In this document: positions 43,619-54,282 of the stretch, piece after piece
Layout of the letters: every line of letters starts with the position of its first letter
Position numbering within the stretch: the first letter of the stretch is position 1
NCBI RefSeq assembly: GCF_000003815.2
Contig: NC_049987.1
Span: 655,473-719,472 of the forward strand
Direction of reading: 5' to 3'
DNA length: 64,000 nucleotides
From: Branchiostoma floridae
Lineage: Eukaryota > Chordata > Leptocardii > Amphioxiformes > Branchiostomatidae
Translations under genes and position numbers: made by a program
The notes under the pieces: model-generated
The model's database searches: none
Told to the model about the DNA's origin: nothing
Seen by the model: the letters and a program-made list of their open reading frames with translations, nothing else

Positions 43619-44833
43619 CTGAAGAAAAAAATCGGTGTCTATGTCCGTATATGGAAAGCTGAGCGATGCGAAGAGCTCTTTAATTTTCTACACGTCCCAG
43701 ACTTATTCATTTTTGTCCTGATTGATTTGATTAATCATCCGTCTAACAGATTTAATTCTTAACCTGCCAGCGTTTCAGCCCTGTACCAGTGACAGGTTGT
43801 GAACCTCGACCTCCTTACTGAAACCCACCCAAAAGGCCGCCCTCCCCCATTCCAGTTTTGTTTACTCTACACAGCGGGATGCTGATTTCTTCAGGTAAAC
43901 TAATACAATTCGGCTCGGCATAAAATACACATTTTTATATCCTAGATATGCCCACATCTTGGAACATTTACGTTTAAATACTAAGACCATACAACGTAAA
44001 TTCGATTGCATTTCTCTTGGGAACAAAAACTAATGAAAACCGAAAAAGTACAAACAAATATATCAGATTTTGTGTTAGAACATGACATTCATTGACAAGT
44101 TAACTTATGCTAGCCTTTTTGGACATTTTTAGTTAGCAAAGTTGCTAGTTCCGAGGGATTGCCATTCTGAAACAGATGCCATCCAAGAAACCAAAGCATT
44201 CTGAACATTATAATATAAGAAGTTATTTGGCATTTCGAAGACGATAGTCTCGAAGTAGATATGAACAAGGGAAACGATTGAATGTTTTTCTAAGAACCTT
44301 CTCTTCGCTATTGACAGGCTAATACTGTTATGAATATTTTTCCGGAGCATTATAAGGAAAATGTATGGAAGTATGTCAGTATATCTTTTAAACATTGACG
44401 ATTAACTATTCGTAGGTTTCATAAATTACTATGTATGTTGCAGTTGTGCCTTAACGTTTAATGTGTTGGCGAAGAAACTTGTAGCCATCCATGATGAACT
44501 GATTGTTGTGTCACAATATGGGGGCGGCGGCTCCAGATTTTCTCCTCCTCCTCATCATCATCATCGGTCGGCTGCATAACAGACGACTGCAAGCTTTCTC
44601 CAGTTCCGTCTATCGGCAGCGAGTTGGCGTGTTCCTAAACAGTCTCCCAATTCTGCTTCGTTTGTTGCGGAAATGCCGAGTCACTTGGTTAACTGCAACA
44701 TACGATAGAATACAAAGAAAAATGACAGATTTTTTTTCACAATGATAAATGGGAAACATAATAATTACCTGGAAGCAGGGGAAATGTTCAGTGTTGCAAA
44801 ATATGCCCTATCTTGCTACAACAAACAAATACT
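43619..44833. other. No gene recognised
   Basis: An 88-codon minus-strand frame at 44129-44395 has no clear motif. A Leu/Ile-rich plus-strand frame at 44503-44745 is likewise unsupported. Ectodomain exons for the receptor tail would be expected here but were not seen. Confidence 0.35.
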
Positions 44834-44862
44834 TTTGCAGGGCAAATAGGTTTTTGTTTCCA
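44834..44862 (-). repeat. B2 repeat of the SGNH element
   Basis: 29 bp (tttgcagggcaaatagg… to …gtttcca) identical to 45564-45592. It marks the 3' end of the element on the minus strand. Confidence 0.75.
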
Positions 44863-45300
44863 GCCAAAACAACGAACCAGGAAATTAAAACAGTACGTGC
44901 AGGTATAATCAAGGCACCGTACTTAATACACCAAACAGGTGTCATCACTGGTCGCTACAAAGCCAAAACAACGAACCAGGAAATTAAAACAGTACGTGCA
45001 GGTATAATCAAGGCACCGTACTTAATACACCAAACAGGTGTCATCACTGGTCGCTACAAAGCCAAAACAGCGAACCAGGAAAATTAAAACGGTACGTGCA
45101 GGTTGGATCAAAGTATCGTAATAAATACATACACATGTGGGACACTAATCGCTAACAGCTGTCCAGCTAGAAGAGTGTAAGGGGGGGGGGTGGCAGTAAA
45201 AGTATTGGGAAATTACAGACAACACGTGTCAAATCTGGTCGCTATGAGCCGAATCGGCGGACCTGGGAACGTAGGGACAGAACAGGGCAGGTAGATCAAA
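44863..45300. repeat. 99-bp tandem repeat inside the SGNH element
   Basis: Two near-identical copies begin gccaaaacaacgaaccagg at 44863 and 44962. A third (45061) diverges after about 50 bp, and fainter copies (tggtcgctatgagcc) continue to about 45270. The unit equals 33 codons, so an open frame runs through it, but this is probably a consequence of the period. The tract separates A2 from B2. Confidence 0.85.
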
Positions 45301-45368
45301 CCATTATAATAATATAAGTGTAACGGCTGACGAGCTGCAATTGTGAGTGTCGGAGTGGGTTGGGAGGG

Positions 45369-45566
45369 AATTCGCGTATTTTCCGTAACAATGTGGAGCA
45401 GCGGCCGGTCGCACGTCCGACTGCCACGAGTTTACTGGCGGACTGGGGGAATTAACAGCACGTGGCCCACCCGTGGGGTGGTACACAGGGAACTTTGTTG
45501 CCATGGTAACTGTCGCGACATGATGGGAACAGCTTGCCCATCGTTCTACTCCAAAAACCCTTCTTT
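45369..45566 (-). repeat. A2 direct repeat (198 bp)
   Basis: Identical to 46985-47182 except one base (gtacacag here, gtagacag there) and with no indel. Its outer edge overlaps B1 by three bases, forming the B1A2 junction expected from a circular intermediate. Confidence 0.95.
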
Positions 45567-45899
45567 GCAGGGCAAATAGGTTTTTGTTTCCAAACTCTGT
45601 GAGCTATCTTAGCTGTAACGACGGAGTAGATGAACCACAGAGACAATGCGTTTGGCGAGAAAAACAACCTTTTATTCTGGCGCTTCAAAACAATAGAAAC
45701 AACACATGGGAGGCATGAGGACGAGACCGGAAATGCCTGCCGAGATGTACATGAGTCACATAACACCAACCCGGCCAAATGCACGCTTAACTGCGTGCGG
45801 ACACCCAACTCGCGTGGGAAACTAGGTTGTCGTGAACGCGTGCAGTTTACGAAATCAAACTCGCCAAACGGGCACTAACTGTGCCAAAGGATGAAAGTT

Positions 45900-46049
45900 T
45901 TTTAAACGAGAATAGCGTGTCAAACAATATACATTTCAAAACAGTGTGGCAAAGTAAGGCTTGTTAGAATAGCATGACAAAATAAGCCATAGAGAGTAGC
46001 ACGGCAAACTAATCCCTGAAGCCTTCTGTTCGACGCCGGTCGGGGAAAG
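45900..46049. repeat. Degenerate short tandem repeats downstream of the SGNH ORF
   Basis: Words such as aatagcgtgtcaaacaa, cagtgtggcaaagtaag, aatagcatgacaaaataag and agtagcacggcaaactaa recur every 33-40 bp. They may be part of the 3' untranslated region of the element. Confidence 0.5.
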
Positions 46050-46706
46050 TTAAAGATGTTTTAGCTGAGCATCTATGGCGCCCCTTATACTCCTGTAGTA
46101 TTGAAGGTTACCCATTTCAGATAGATGTAAGCCATCTGGGGCGAAATAGTGTGGGGTACGTCTCCACAATTTTCTGTGGGACCATACAGTGACCTTTGGG
46201 AACCCTTTAACCAGTTCTTTCAATGTGTCTATAAAGGTTTGGAGGCGACACAAGAAGTCGGGCAAGTTAGGAGGATTGTCCAGTCGTTGTATAGGCTCCC
46301 CTAAGATGACCGCCTTTACCGCAGGTATTTCCTGGAGGGAAAATGCGAGACTGGCCAGGTTCCGCGCGATAACAACCGGAGATAGCACAGGATTTGAGAG
46401 GTCGACAACTCCGAGCTCTACATATACGATGTCAGACGGGAAGGCCCGAATATAGGGCAATACACGGGATCTATATCGGGGGATATTACATCCAGGTAAG
46501 CCGTAAAAGTCCACGCAGGCCCTGGACAACCAGAAATCCCGTTCGACCGCGCGGCCTGATTGCGTTCTTGTTCTTGCCTTTACAAAGGTCTCTAGCCGTT
46601 TGACAAAAGAATGGCCCGATATAATGACGGACCGAATCCCGTCGTCCATATTTAGTAGATCGGCAAATGGAGGATTACCGGCAGTTAATGAAGGGATAAC
46701 CCGCAA
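46050..46706 (-). CDS. SGNH/GDSL-type hydrolase domain protein of a retroelement (218 aa)
   Basis: An intact frame encodes an SGNH-fold pattern. Block I is IISGHSFVKRL with the candidate nucleophile Ser33 (GHS in place of GDS). A block II glycine lies near residue 72 in VDFYGLPGCN. Block III is VYVELGVVDLSNP, where the canonical GxND appears as G99-V-V-D102, so the oxyanion Asn is lost. Block V is FAPDGLHLSEMGN with the DxxH pair Asp191 and His194. Family enzymes are lipases, esterases or acetyl-esterases; the version carried by Ngaro-type retroelements has an unknown role. No signal peptide or membrane span is seen. An 88-codon frame with 14-residue repeats overlaps its start by 22 bases and may be a preceding ORF. 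Intactness and the near-identical flanking repeats imply recent activity. Confidence 0.7.
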   Translation of the reverse strand: MRVIPSLTAGNPPFADLLNMDDGIRSVIISGHSFVKRLETFVKARTRTQSGRAVERDFWLSRACVDFYGLPGCNIPRYRSRVLPYIRAFPSDIVYVELGVVDLSNPVLSPVVIARNLASLAFSLQEIPAVKAVILGEPIQRLDNPPNLPDFLCRLQTFIDTLKELVKGFPKVTVWSHRKLWRRTPHYFAPDGLHLSEMGNLQYYRSIRGAIDAQLKHL

Positions 46707-46787
46707 AACCGGGAGACAACAACGAGTATCACACTCACCGCAAGAATAGCAGGCAAACAGGGGCCCCAGCAGGTCCGGCAGGAAAGG

Positions 46788-46913
46788 GTCCAGAAATGCA
46801 GTTCGTGATCCGTATGTTTTAAGTCAAGGTCCCGAAAATGCAGTTCGTAATCCGTATGTTTTAATCCAAGGTCCCGAAAATGCAGTTCGTATTCCGTATG
46901 TTTTAAGTCAAGG
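46788..46913 (-). repeat. 42-bp tandem repeat, three copies
   Basis: Unit gtcccgaaaatgcagttcg plus atccgtatgttttaagtcaa, three copies. In one minus-strand frame each unit is 14 residues (HFRDLDLKHTDYEL with small changes), so frame is preserved. It sits just upstream of the SGNH ORF. Confidence 0.85.
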
Positions 46914-46984
46914 TCCCGAACGCAAGCGGAAGAATGTCTTGAACAATTCACGTCCAGCAGACAAGTCCGTTAATTCCGACGCAC

Positions 46985-47182
46985 AATTCGCGTATTTTCC
47001 GTAACAATGTGGAGCAGCGGCCGGTCGCACGTCCGACTGCCACGAGTTTACTGGCGGACTGGGGGAATTAACAGCACGTGGCCCACCCGTGGGGTGGTAG
47101 ACAGGGAACTTTGTTGCCATGGTAACTGTCGCGACATGATGGGAACAGCTTGCCCATCGTTCTACTCCAAAAACCCTTCTTT
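46985..47182 (-). repeat. A1 direct repeat (198 bp)
   Basis: Partner of 45369-45566. On the minus strand this is the 5' terminal repeat of the element, starting aaagaagggtttttggag. Confidence 0.95.
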
Positions 47183-47559
47183 AGTAAATTTGACAATAAT
47201 GCTCGCGGAATAAATCAAATTGTAACGGAAAAAAGCACTAATCCAATGGGAAGAGATACCATTCCTTAGTCTGACTTATTGTTATCTTTATCTGTTAAGT
47301 AACAATTTACTATAATATTTTTTTACTCGGTAGGGCGCTGTTGATCTTCTGGAATTTTCAAGAATTTGGTAAAAAAAACTCCTATATACCTTTATCTTCC
47401 TGTCTCTGTCCCTGTAATGCTTCTGTGACGGATTATCCAGCCAATATCCAGTCAGTGTATCTTCCAGGTCAAGACTCTAGGTGTACTCTAAATCTCTCCT
47501 AACTATCTCCTTGGAAATGTTAGGATGGGAGCCACTGGAAACTTCTGATTAGTTTTGCT
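47183..47559. other. No gene recognised
   Basis: A+T-rich spacer right of the SGNH element. Confidence 0.4.
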
Positions 47560-47853
47560 TTATCGTAGGTTTGGTCGTTCTTTGTCTGTAGGGTTGAGGG
47601 TGGGGGCTGAAATTCCAGCCCGCCGACCATTCCCGTTGCCCCTTGTCTGACCATTGGGTGTCACAGTAGCCTGTTGGATGGCAATTGTAGGGCAAGCCGC
47701 TAGGAGCGCGATTTTAGTCAGGATAGGTGGCATAGTGGAACCAAACACGTCATCTGAAGAACCTGCGACTGCTTCCAATGTGTATGCAGAAAAATGGGCA
47801 GAGGTAGCGACTCCCCCGCCCTTACTTTTTCCTTTGTTGCCCATGAGTGGCAT
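47560..47853 (-). CDS. Hypothetical 97-codon ORF
   Basis: Intact minus-strand frame starting MPLMGNKGKSKGGG and containing SAYTLEAVAGSSDDVFGS and RGNGNGRRAGISAPTL. The Gly/Asn/Arg content recalls nucleic-acid-binding leader regions of retroelement ORF1 proteins, but nothing diagnostic is present. No splice context was established. It may be the start of an unrecognised element or chance. Confidence 0.2.
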   Translation of the reverse strand: MPLMGNKGKSKGGGVATSAHFSAYTLEAVAGSSDDVFGSTMPPILTKIALLAACPTIAIQQATVTPNGQTRGNGNGRRAGISAPTLNPTDKERPNLR

Positions 47854-49801
47854 GGTTCGTGACCATTACAAAGTGTAGAAATAAGCACGCCCTGAATGTC
47901 ACCTGTCGTATCCAATCAGATACATGATAAGATTTGCGAAAATCGCAATTTTTTCAATTAATAAAAACCGCTGCACAATTCTTACAAATGCATCCAAAAA
48001 TCCATTTAGTAATAGACCAACCTGTATTTCTGATACTTGACGCAAAATATCATAAAATATACCGCTAAGTGGCAGTACTATTGAGGCACTGTTGGGTAAC
48101 TTTTGGGGCATCTTGCGCTATTCTTTTAACCTTAGAAAAAAACAAACCCGTCATGCTTGCAACCGTCACCTCTAGCTATAGGTTCCTCTGGGATACATCA
48201 TACTGCGTTATCGAACAGATGCAAACAAATAAGGTGAAAGTAGCACTTAAGTACCAGCCGGTATGATACTTAGATTCCGTCACGGTGGTCAAATACGGGC
48301 TCAAAATGTCTCATGTCTAGCCGAATTCGAACCCTCCATGATAATCCATCTGACGTAATTCGAACCGAACCCGCGTTCTATTTAGGTCATCTGCGGTCAT
48401 TGCAGGTAAAACCGTGCGTTCTGGCATTTTCTCCCAACTAACTTGAATCAGGCGAAAACATAGTTTTTAACCAATTTAAGCAATTTTCTGGACAATACAT
48501 CTATGCTTTCACTTTGTTTGGGACCTGTAATATGTAACGAAGCTACTGGCGTTTTTATTGGTGACCTTTGAATATCATAAGTGTTGTTTACATCGGTATC
48601 AATTACCCCCTCCCGCTATTCGTGCGGCATGACGTGCGTGCAAACATCGTTTAAGATCTCCACCAAGAAGAGTCCAACTTAACTCATTGACGGTTCAAAA
48701 TGACCGCCACGGTTTTCCCGAGATTTCTGTTTTTGGGATTTTTTAAAAATGCCTTCGATTTTTAATTATTGGTTATTAAGTGCGAAAAATGCCATTTTTA
48801 CGCATACTTTTGACTGTAACTTTGCTTAAAATTAGAAATTATAAAAAATCCCCAAAACAGAAAGTTTTATTTGCCTCTCAGATGACGAAAAATATGAAAA
48901 TCGAGAGTTTCCTATGGCACTTGCGGCCCATCTTGTCAAGAGTATGGTCAAATTGAAGGCCTTCCTTGAAACAGAAAATAATCGTCTTAGGAAGCAAAAT
49001 CGAAACAAAACAGCTATCTCAATTCAAACGGGAAGATTCAAACTATCTGAAATTGCGAATTTAATCTTATTTTGAACACATTTTCCTTGTCATAACATTA
49101 TGTTTATTTTGAAATAATTTACAGTTAGCCAATAGTAGGCCTCTTGTAACCCGATACTCTGTCGAACTCGCATAGCAACGGGAAAGAATACCCTAGCAAC
49201 CGACCGCCGTGCTAAATATTTCTTTTGTAGAAAAACATTATCGATGCAGAATTCCATGCATTGCTAAAGGCTATTGCAGTGTATTTTACGTTAGCCTTGA
49301 GGATTTTCTGGCTTTCCAATGTACATATTGAGACCCAGGAGAGCTAAGTCTGTGTCTATGGTGCTGATCTTTTCTAAGCCTTGTATGTGGTGTTCTAATT
49401 ATAAGTTAAACCTAACTACAGAGCTATTAACAAGGAAAACAAAACACGACGTTGTTGACGTTATTCACGATTTATTGCCATTCTTGGACCTGTTGTAAGT
49501 GACTAAATTCAAAGTTTACAGTTAAAACGTTTGTTCTTAAACATATACCTCCATTCAGTTGTATCAAAAGTAGTGTGTGCTGTCTTTTATTGTGTTCTAT
49601 ACATAATGTTTATGATGTTTGTATTATGATTTGAGCACAAAACACCAACCACTGCACGCAATTACACGACTCATCATTGTTTTCATTGTCCATGCTGATA
49701 TGAAATCTTTTTGCACACATATCCTCTCTTATGAGTCTTCTTACAATTGCTTAAGCGTTTTAACTTAACTTTGCTCTTAGGCATTACAACACGATGAAAA
49801 C
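47854..49801. other. No gene recognised
   Basis: About 1.9 kb of A+T-rich DNA without supported exons, arrays or inverted ends. Confidence 0.4.
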
Positions 49802-50769
49802 TACAGTCAAACTTGTATTCAACAACCACTCAAGGGACAAAGGAAATATGGTTGTTGACTGGAGTTGGTTGTTGGATAAAACTGGGGTCGGTTGGCATAA
49901 ATATTACCATAGGCATCTGCTTATATGTAATGTATTACTGTTACTTTAACTGTTTAAAAAGTCATACTGATGAAGCGCACAGGTTTAACCCCCCAAGAGT
50001 ATATTCAATTCAACTGAGCAAAGAAAAAGAAAACCTACTGAAATGGTGTGTTTACAAGTAACGTTACATTGTACTACAAGATGTCCAAACTATGCATGAG
50101 ATTCACTGGGTAACATGTATGTAGGAATTATATTTCAGGATATGTTGCTCTAAACTTTTTTTATAATTTCCATGCTGTTATGTTAACTAATTTCAAGAAA
50201 CCATTGTTTAACAATCAGAGCTGTGTTTGTCTAACAATCAAACATGTTCTGTTTGTTAGTTGTCTGTTCCCCAAACAGCCCAAACAGGCTCTTTTTTTTA
50301 AATTAAAATAGTTTCTCTCATCAGTATGTCAACATTTCCACTACCGGGTGTGCACCGTGTTAAATATGCTTCAATGATTTTCACTGACATGTTACAGTTG
50401 AAAAACAGTAAAAATCTGTTAATGACATTATTTCTAACATATTTTACTGATGTTTACATGGTGTTATTGTTGTCAGGATTAGTGTGGATCAAAATTGTTT
50501 CTGATGCAAATGTCAAAGCTTACAGAATTACTCATTTTGAAATGGGATGTATCAGACACTGTGAAAGTGACTGTCTCTCAATTTCAGTTGTTGAAAGGGA
50601 TTTGAAAGACCTCTGGGGACTGCAAAAATGTGGTTGCTGGTTGGGGTAAGCAGTTGGTTGTTTAAAAGAGGACCATTACTATGTAAAATAGGACGGGACC
50701 GTCCCAGAGTTGTTGTTGACTGGAGTTGGTTTGTGGATAGAGTTGGTTGGAAGGGCATGTTTGACTGTA
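49802..50769. mobile_element. TA-flanked non-autonomous DNA element (964 bp)
   Basis: Ends cagtcaaacttg (49804) and catgtttgactg (ending 50767) are inverted repeats directly flanked by TA on both sides. Sub-terminal tracts repeat ggttgttgactggagttggt at 49848 and 50710, and similar words elsewhere. No transposase motif was found in the interior, where open frames are short. TA duplication suggests mobilisation by a Tc1/mariner-type enzyme. A matching end-like word (acagtcaaacttgg) also occurs at about 10087. Confidence 0.65.
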
Positions 50770-51776
50770 GTAAGGTTTATATGTTTAAGGACAAGGATGA
50801 TTCAGGTAATCCCTTTTGAAGTTTAAATTAGCATTTTATGTTTATACTTGACATTGCTTATTTGTTGCCCAATAATTTTAGAATACTTAAAGCAACAATA
50901 TATCTATTTTGTCCTTTTATCAAGACAATTCAACAAACCTTCCAAGAATCATTTTTGTCCTTGAAGCAATCGTGATACATTCTTGAATAACATAATCCTA
51001 AGACTATTGATATTCATAAAGTTGCATCGCAAGCAAGCAACGTTTCTAAGACAATGCGTCAAAAAGTTGAATATCTTAAAGTGTGACTCAACAGCAAAAG
51101 CAAGTACTCGTTCTTCAGATGATATTTTTCTCAATAAAACAAAATATTGAATTTTTTTACTGGTCATAGATTTTGGACTTGGCAACAACTGCGTCATAGC
51201 AAGGCCACATTCTGATTCCCCGAATACCTAAAAATAATCTTAAGATTAGTGAAATTTACAATATAGCTAACAATTACTCGTAAATTTATACTAAAATGAT
51301 GTTTATAGTGCTTGTGTGAATCTTTTTTATTAGTTTTGCTGTTAATACTGGTACTTTATTCTACACTTGCCTTATACGAACAGTGCCCTTAATAAATGTT
51401 ACCAGTAAACAATTATCCTATAGTCAAGTAAGAGAAGATAATTGGCATGAGGTATGGGGCCGTATGAGGAATTATATGGTATAAACCTAACCTGTAATTA
51501 GAACTTTTCAAAAGATTGCCAAGTTCGTTTACATAAATTTGGCCTTGGGAAAATAAAACATGCTTTTGCTCTTGAGTACACCTTGAAATGATAAAGAAAA
51601 ATGATATTGGTAACGTTACATGTGATGATTGAATTGAAATGTCACCAGCTATCTAACTTATTATAACACTTTATTCGACCGGGTAAGTCAGATAACGTTA
51701 TGTAGCTATTGAATCGGTTGAGATGTAAATCACACACCATATTTACGCCTCGACGACAGTTTTTATGGTATGTTTA
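50770..51776. other. No gene recognised
   Basis: A+T-rich, no supported feature. Confidence 0.4.
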
Positions 51777-52010
51777 TCGTTGCCAGAATTGCTAAGGTTA
51801 AGTTTAGGCTTGAGCGTCTGTCTGTCCTTCTGTCTTTGAACAGTATAAATCAAGAAGACTTCAATGGATCTTGATGATATTTTGTAGGTTGGTAGGGGTC
51901 GGGAAAACAAAAGGCAATTTTGATAATGGGACCCCTAGCGGCTTGCTAAGGTACTACAGCGGAACCTCAATATTTGATATCTCGTGATTTTTGAGATACT
52001 TCGGGGCAAA
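51777..52010 (+). repeat. Dispersed repeat B, copy 1
   Basis: Shares with 63036-63320, in the same orientation and order, gttgccagaat.gctaagg, the tgt(g/c)tgt run, aactcaagaagt-like text, ggtaggggtcgggaaaac, cccctagcggctt and gctaaggtact.ca. Copy 2 has a longer GT run and some segment order differences near the 3' end. Non-coding, possibly the 3' part or leader of an unidentified element. Confidence 0.65.
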
Positions 52011-54282
52011 TTTTTGGTTTTGTGCAATAAAGTTTTATAGAGTTCTTCACTGCATCTATTGACATAGAATGACATAGAAGCAGCGTCGTTTATAGCGTTG
52101 ACCATTGTATAATAGGATTTCCATTTTCCATCGGGACTAGGACAATTTCTAATAAACTTAGTTTGCTAACGTCATTTATTTTTCAAACATAGTTCGCACG
52201 GCGGTGAAATAATGACATATCGTGTAGAACTTTCTTTGGCACCACCGATTAACAATTACATAATGTTTCTGCGGTTTTCTTAAAGTTGTCTTGGTTAAGC
52301 ATCATTAAGCAATTAAATGTAGGATTTCTAAGCGGTACCTAACGTTATATTAGGAGATTTTAATCGTCTAAGATGAGAAATAAAACACGATGTAGGTAGA
52401 TATGATAATGCTAACCCTATCTAGACAGGACTTTTAAGACGGATGCAGTTTCATCCCCCGCATGATGATTTTGAAAGAAACGTTATGGGATTTTGGCCCT
52501 TTCTTCACTTCATTTTGGCGTTGTTTACGTTGTTTTGTTGGCTGAAACTGTCTTGATCGGTATTCGACAAAAAAAGTGAAGGGAGGCTTATGGAACAGTG
52601 TTCTTTGATAAAGGTGTGGTCCATCAGGATGACGTTAAAACCTCACAATCTAACCCAAATCGTGCGAATTCTGAAAAAAAAAATTGCTTGTCACAAATCC
52701 TTTATCATGGCAGCACATTTTCTTTTTTGGAATATGAAATTAGTTACTTCAAAATGAAATTGTTTACGACAAAATGTAATAAAACTTTGGTAGTGTAGCC
52801 CGCCGAGTAATATTACTTTACTTGGGAGTTTTATGACATGAAATATTACGGGTATCCTCCCGTCAAAATAGGGTTAAGAATATCAGCCATCTGAACCTTT
52901 TACATTATGCAGTTGAATCTTGTCAAAACATAAAGTTACAAATATGGAACAATAGAAATTAATGGTACGTTTAAGTTTGTTACCATTTTTTAAAGGGAAT
53001 TAAAGACAAAATTTTAATATTTTTTTTCCAATCACCCTTATAGAAACGTTGAAAGCTTTCACCAAGTAATTAATGGTAATCAACGATTTTTATTGCACGT
53101 TAATTGCTCGAAATAACAGGTAACTTTGTCCTTTTCTATGGAAACCAGGAAATTGAATTTCGTTTGCATTTGTTTAAAATCTGGTCACAATACTTGTGAC
53201 CTCTCGTCTTGTTTTAAGCCATCATGTATTGTTCACAACAAAATAATTTTAAGCATCGTTTTCAACAAGTTTAACAATTGCATAATGTCTCTGTACATCT
53301 CTTGATGATGTCTTGGTTAAATATGGTTAATCAACATAAGTATTATATGAATTATAAGGTTATATATCAATCGTCTTTTTCCACGCGTAAGGCTTTTTAT
53401 GACCTTTGTCAACTTTTAAATTTGAAGGCCTCTGTAAATTGTTTAGGGCGAAAAATAAACAAACAATATAACCAAAAGTAAAACAACAAAACCGTTGGCA
53501 TGTTGTTTGTCGTATTAATATGTTTGAGGCAGGAATGATAGACCAATTTTGACACATTTCACATGGAAAAGCTTTATCATTATAATGGCATATTTCAGGT
53601 CTCTCTGATCAGGATTTACATTAAGCTTTTTTAAGATACAGATTTTTTTCTGCTAACGATCTTGTCGTTTAGTTTTGTAATCAACATTTTCAGCAAACCT
53701 GAATTACCAAAGTTTAAAATTCAGGTTTTGTACTTGCTGGTTATACTGTACTTCAAAACGTGCTCTCATTAGTGTGAGGTTAACAGTTTGAAATGCTGTG
53801 ATGAGAAAAACGGTCTCGTGAATCGACCATGTAGTGTGAAAAAAACCCATACATTTTCCTACAGACTAAAATTGGCCTAAAAAGCAAGAAGTGACAGATT
53901 GTACAATAATCTATCAAGCCATAGTTGAGAGATTGATGTTAATGAGCTATATAATTCGTCTGCAAATTACACGTTTGATTTGTAGTCTGTTATTAGGAGA
54001 AATACAGTAGGTCGATAGTTATTCTAAGATTACGAGGGACAATATCAGGACTACCTGGATACAATGTGAAATTTGGGGAGAATACATTGGTCGTATGGGC
54101 TTTATGACAGCCAGCAGCAGTGATACGTGATCAGCATGCAAGGGGATAGTAAGTTGGAAAAATTTGAATTTTGAAATGAAGCTTTAAGCACTCTAACAGG
54201 TAACCATGATTGCCCTGGCAATTCAAAGACATCTTCAGTGTCTTTAGAATCTTAAGTTTGGCAAGGTGTTGTAAGCTGTGAA
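52011..54282. other. No gene recognised; weak internal similarity
   Basis: Two loosely similar segments (about 52245-52320 and 53265-53345) share taacaatt.cataatgt.tct and gtcttggttaa. No gene, array or element boundary is supported. Confidence 0.35.

Larger units (their letters stand above)
44834..47182 (-). mobile_element. SGNH-protein retroelement with split direct repeats (DIRS/Ngaro-like, non-autonomous)
   Basis: Read on the minus strand the order is A1 (47182-46985), SGNH ORF (46706-46050), B1 (45592-45564), A2 (45566-45369), tandem-repeat tract, B2 (44862-44834). A1 and A2 are 198 bp with one mismatch; B1 and B2 are identical over 29 bp. B1 abuts A2 with a 3-bp overlap (ttt on the plus strand). 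The split arrangement A1-ORF-B1A2-B2 is the hallmark of tyrosine-recombinase retroelements of the Ngaro/PAT type, and Ngaro-like elements are known to carry an SGNH hydrolase gene. No target duplication is visible, as expected for recombinase-mediated insertion. Reverse transcriptase, RNase H and tyrosine recombinase are all absent, so it would depend on enzymes from elsewhere. Confidence 0.65.

Noticed and set aside
44129-44395. Leucine-rich-repeat ectodomain for the receptor tail
   Set aside because: Leu and Asn spacing does not follow the LRR consensus and no splice borders are suitable.
44749-45087. 112-codon plus-strand gene with 33-residue repeats
   Set aside because: The repeat is a 99-bp DNA tandem array inside the retroelement; the open frame is a by-product of the period.
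45369-47182. The 198-bp repeats as LTRs of a short LTR retrotransposon
   Set aside because: No TG…CA ends, primer-binding site, polypurine tract or target duplication. The extra 29-bp repeat pair fits the split-direct-repeat model better.
48330-48360. tRNA B-box (ggttcgaattc on the minus strand)
   Set aside because: No A-box or cloverleaf can be drawn at the correct distance.
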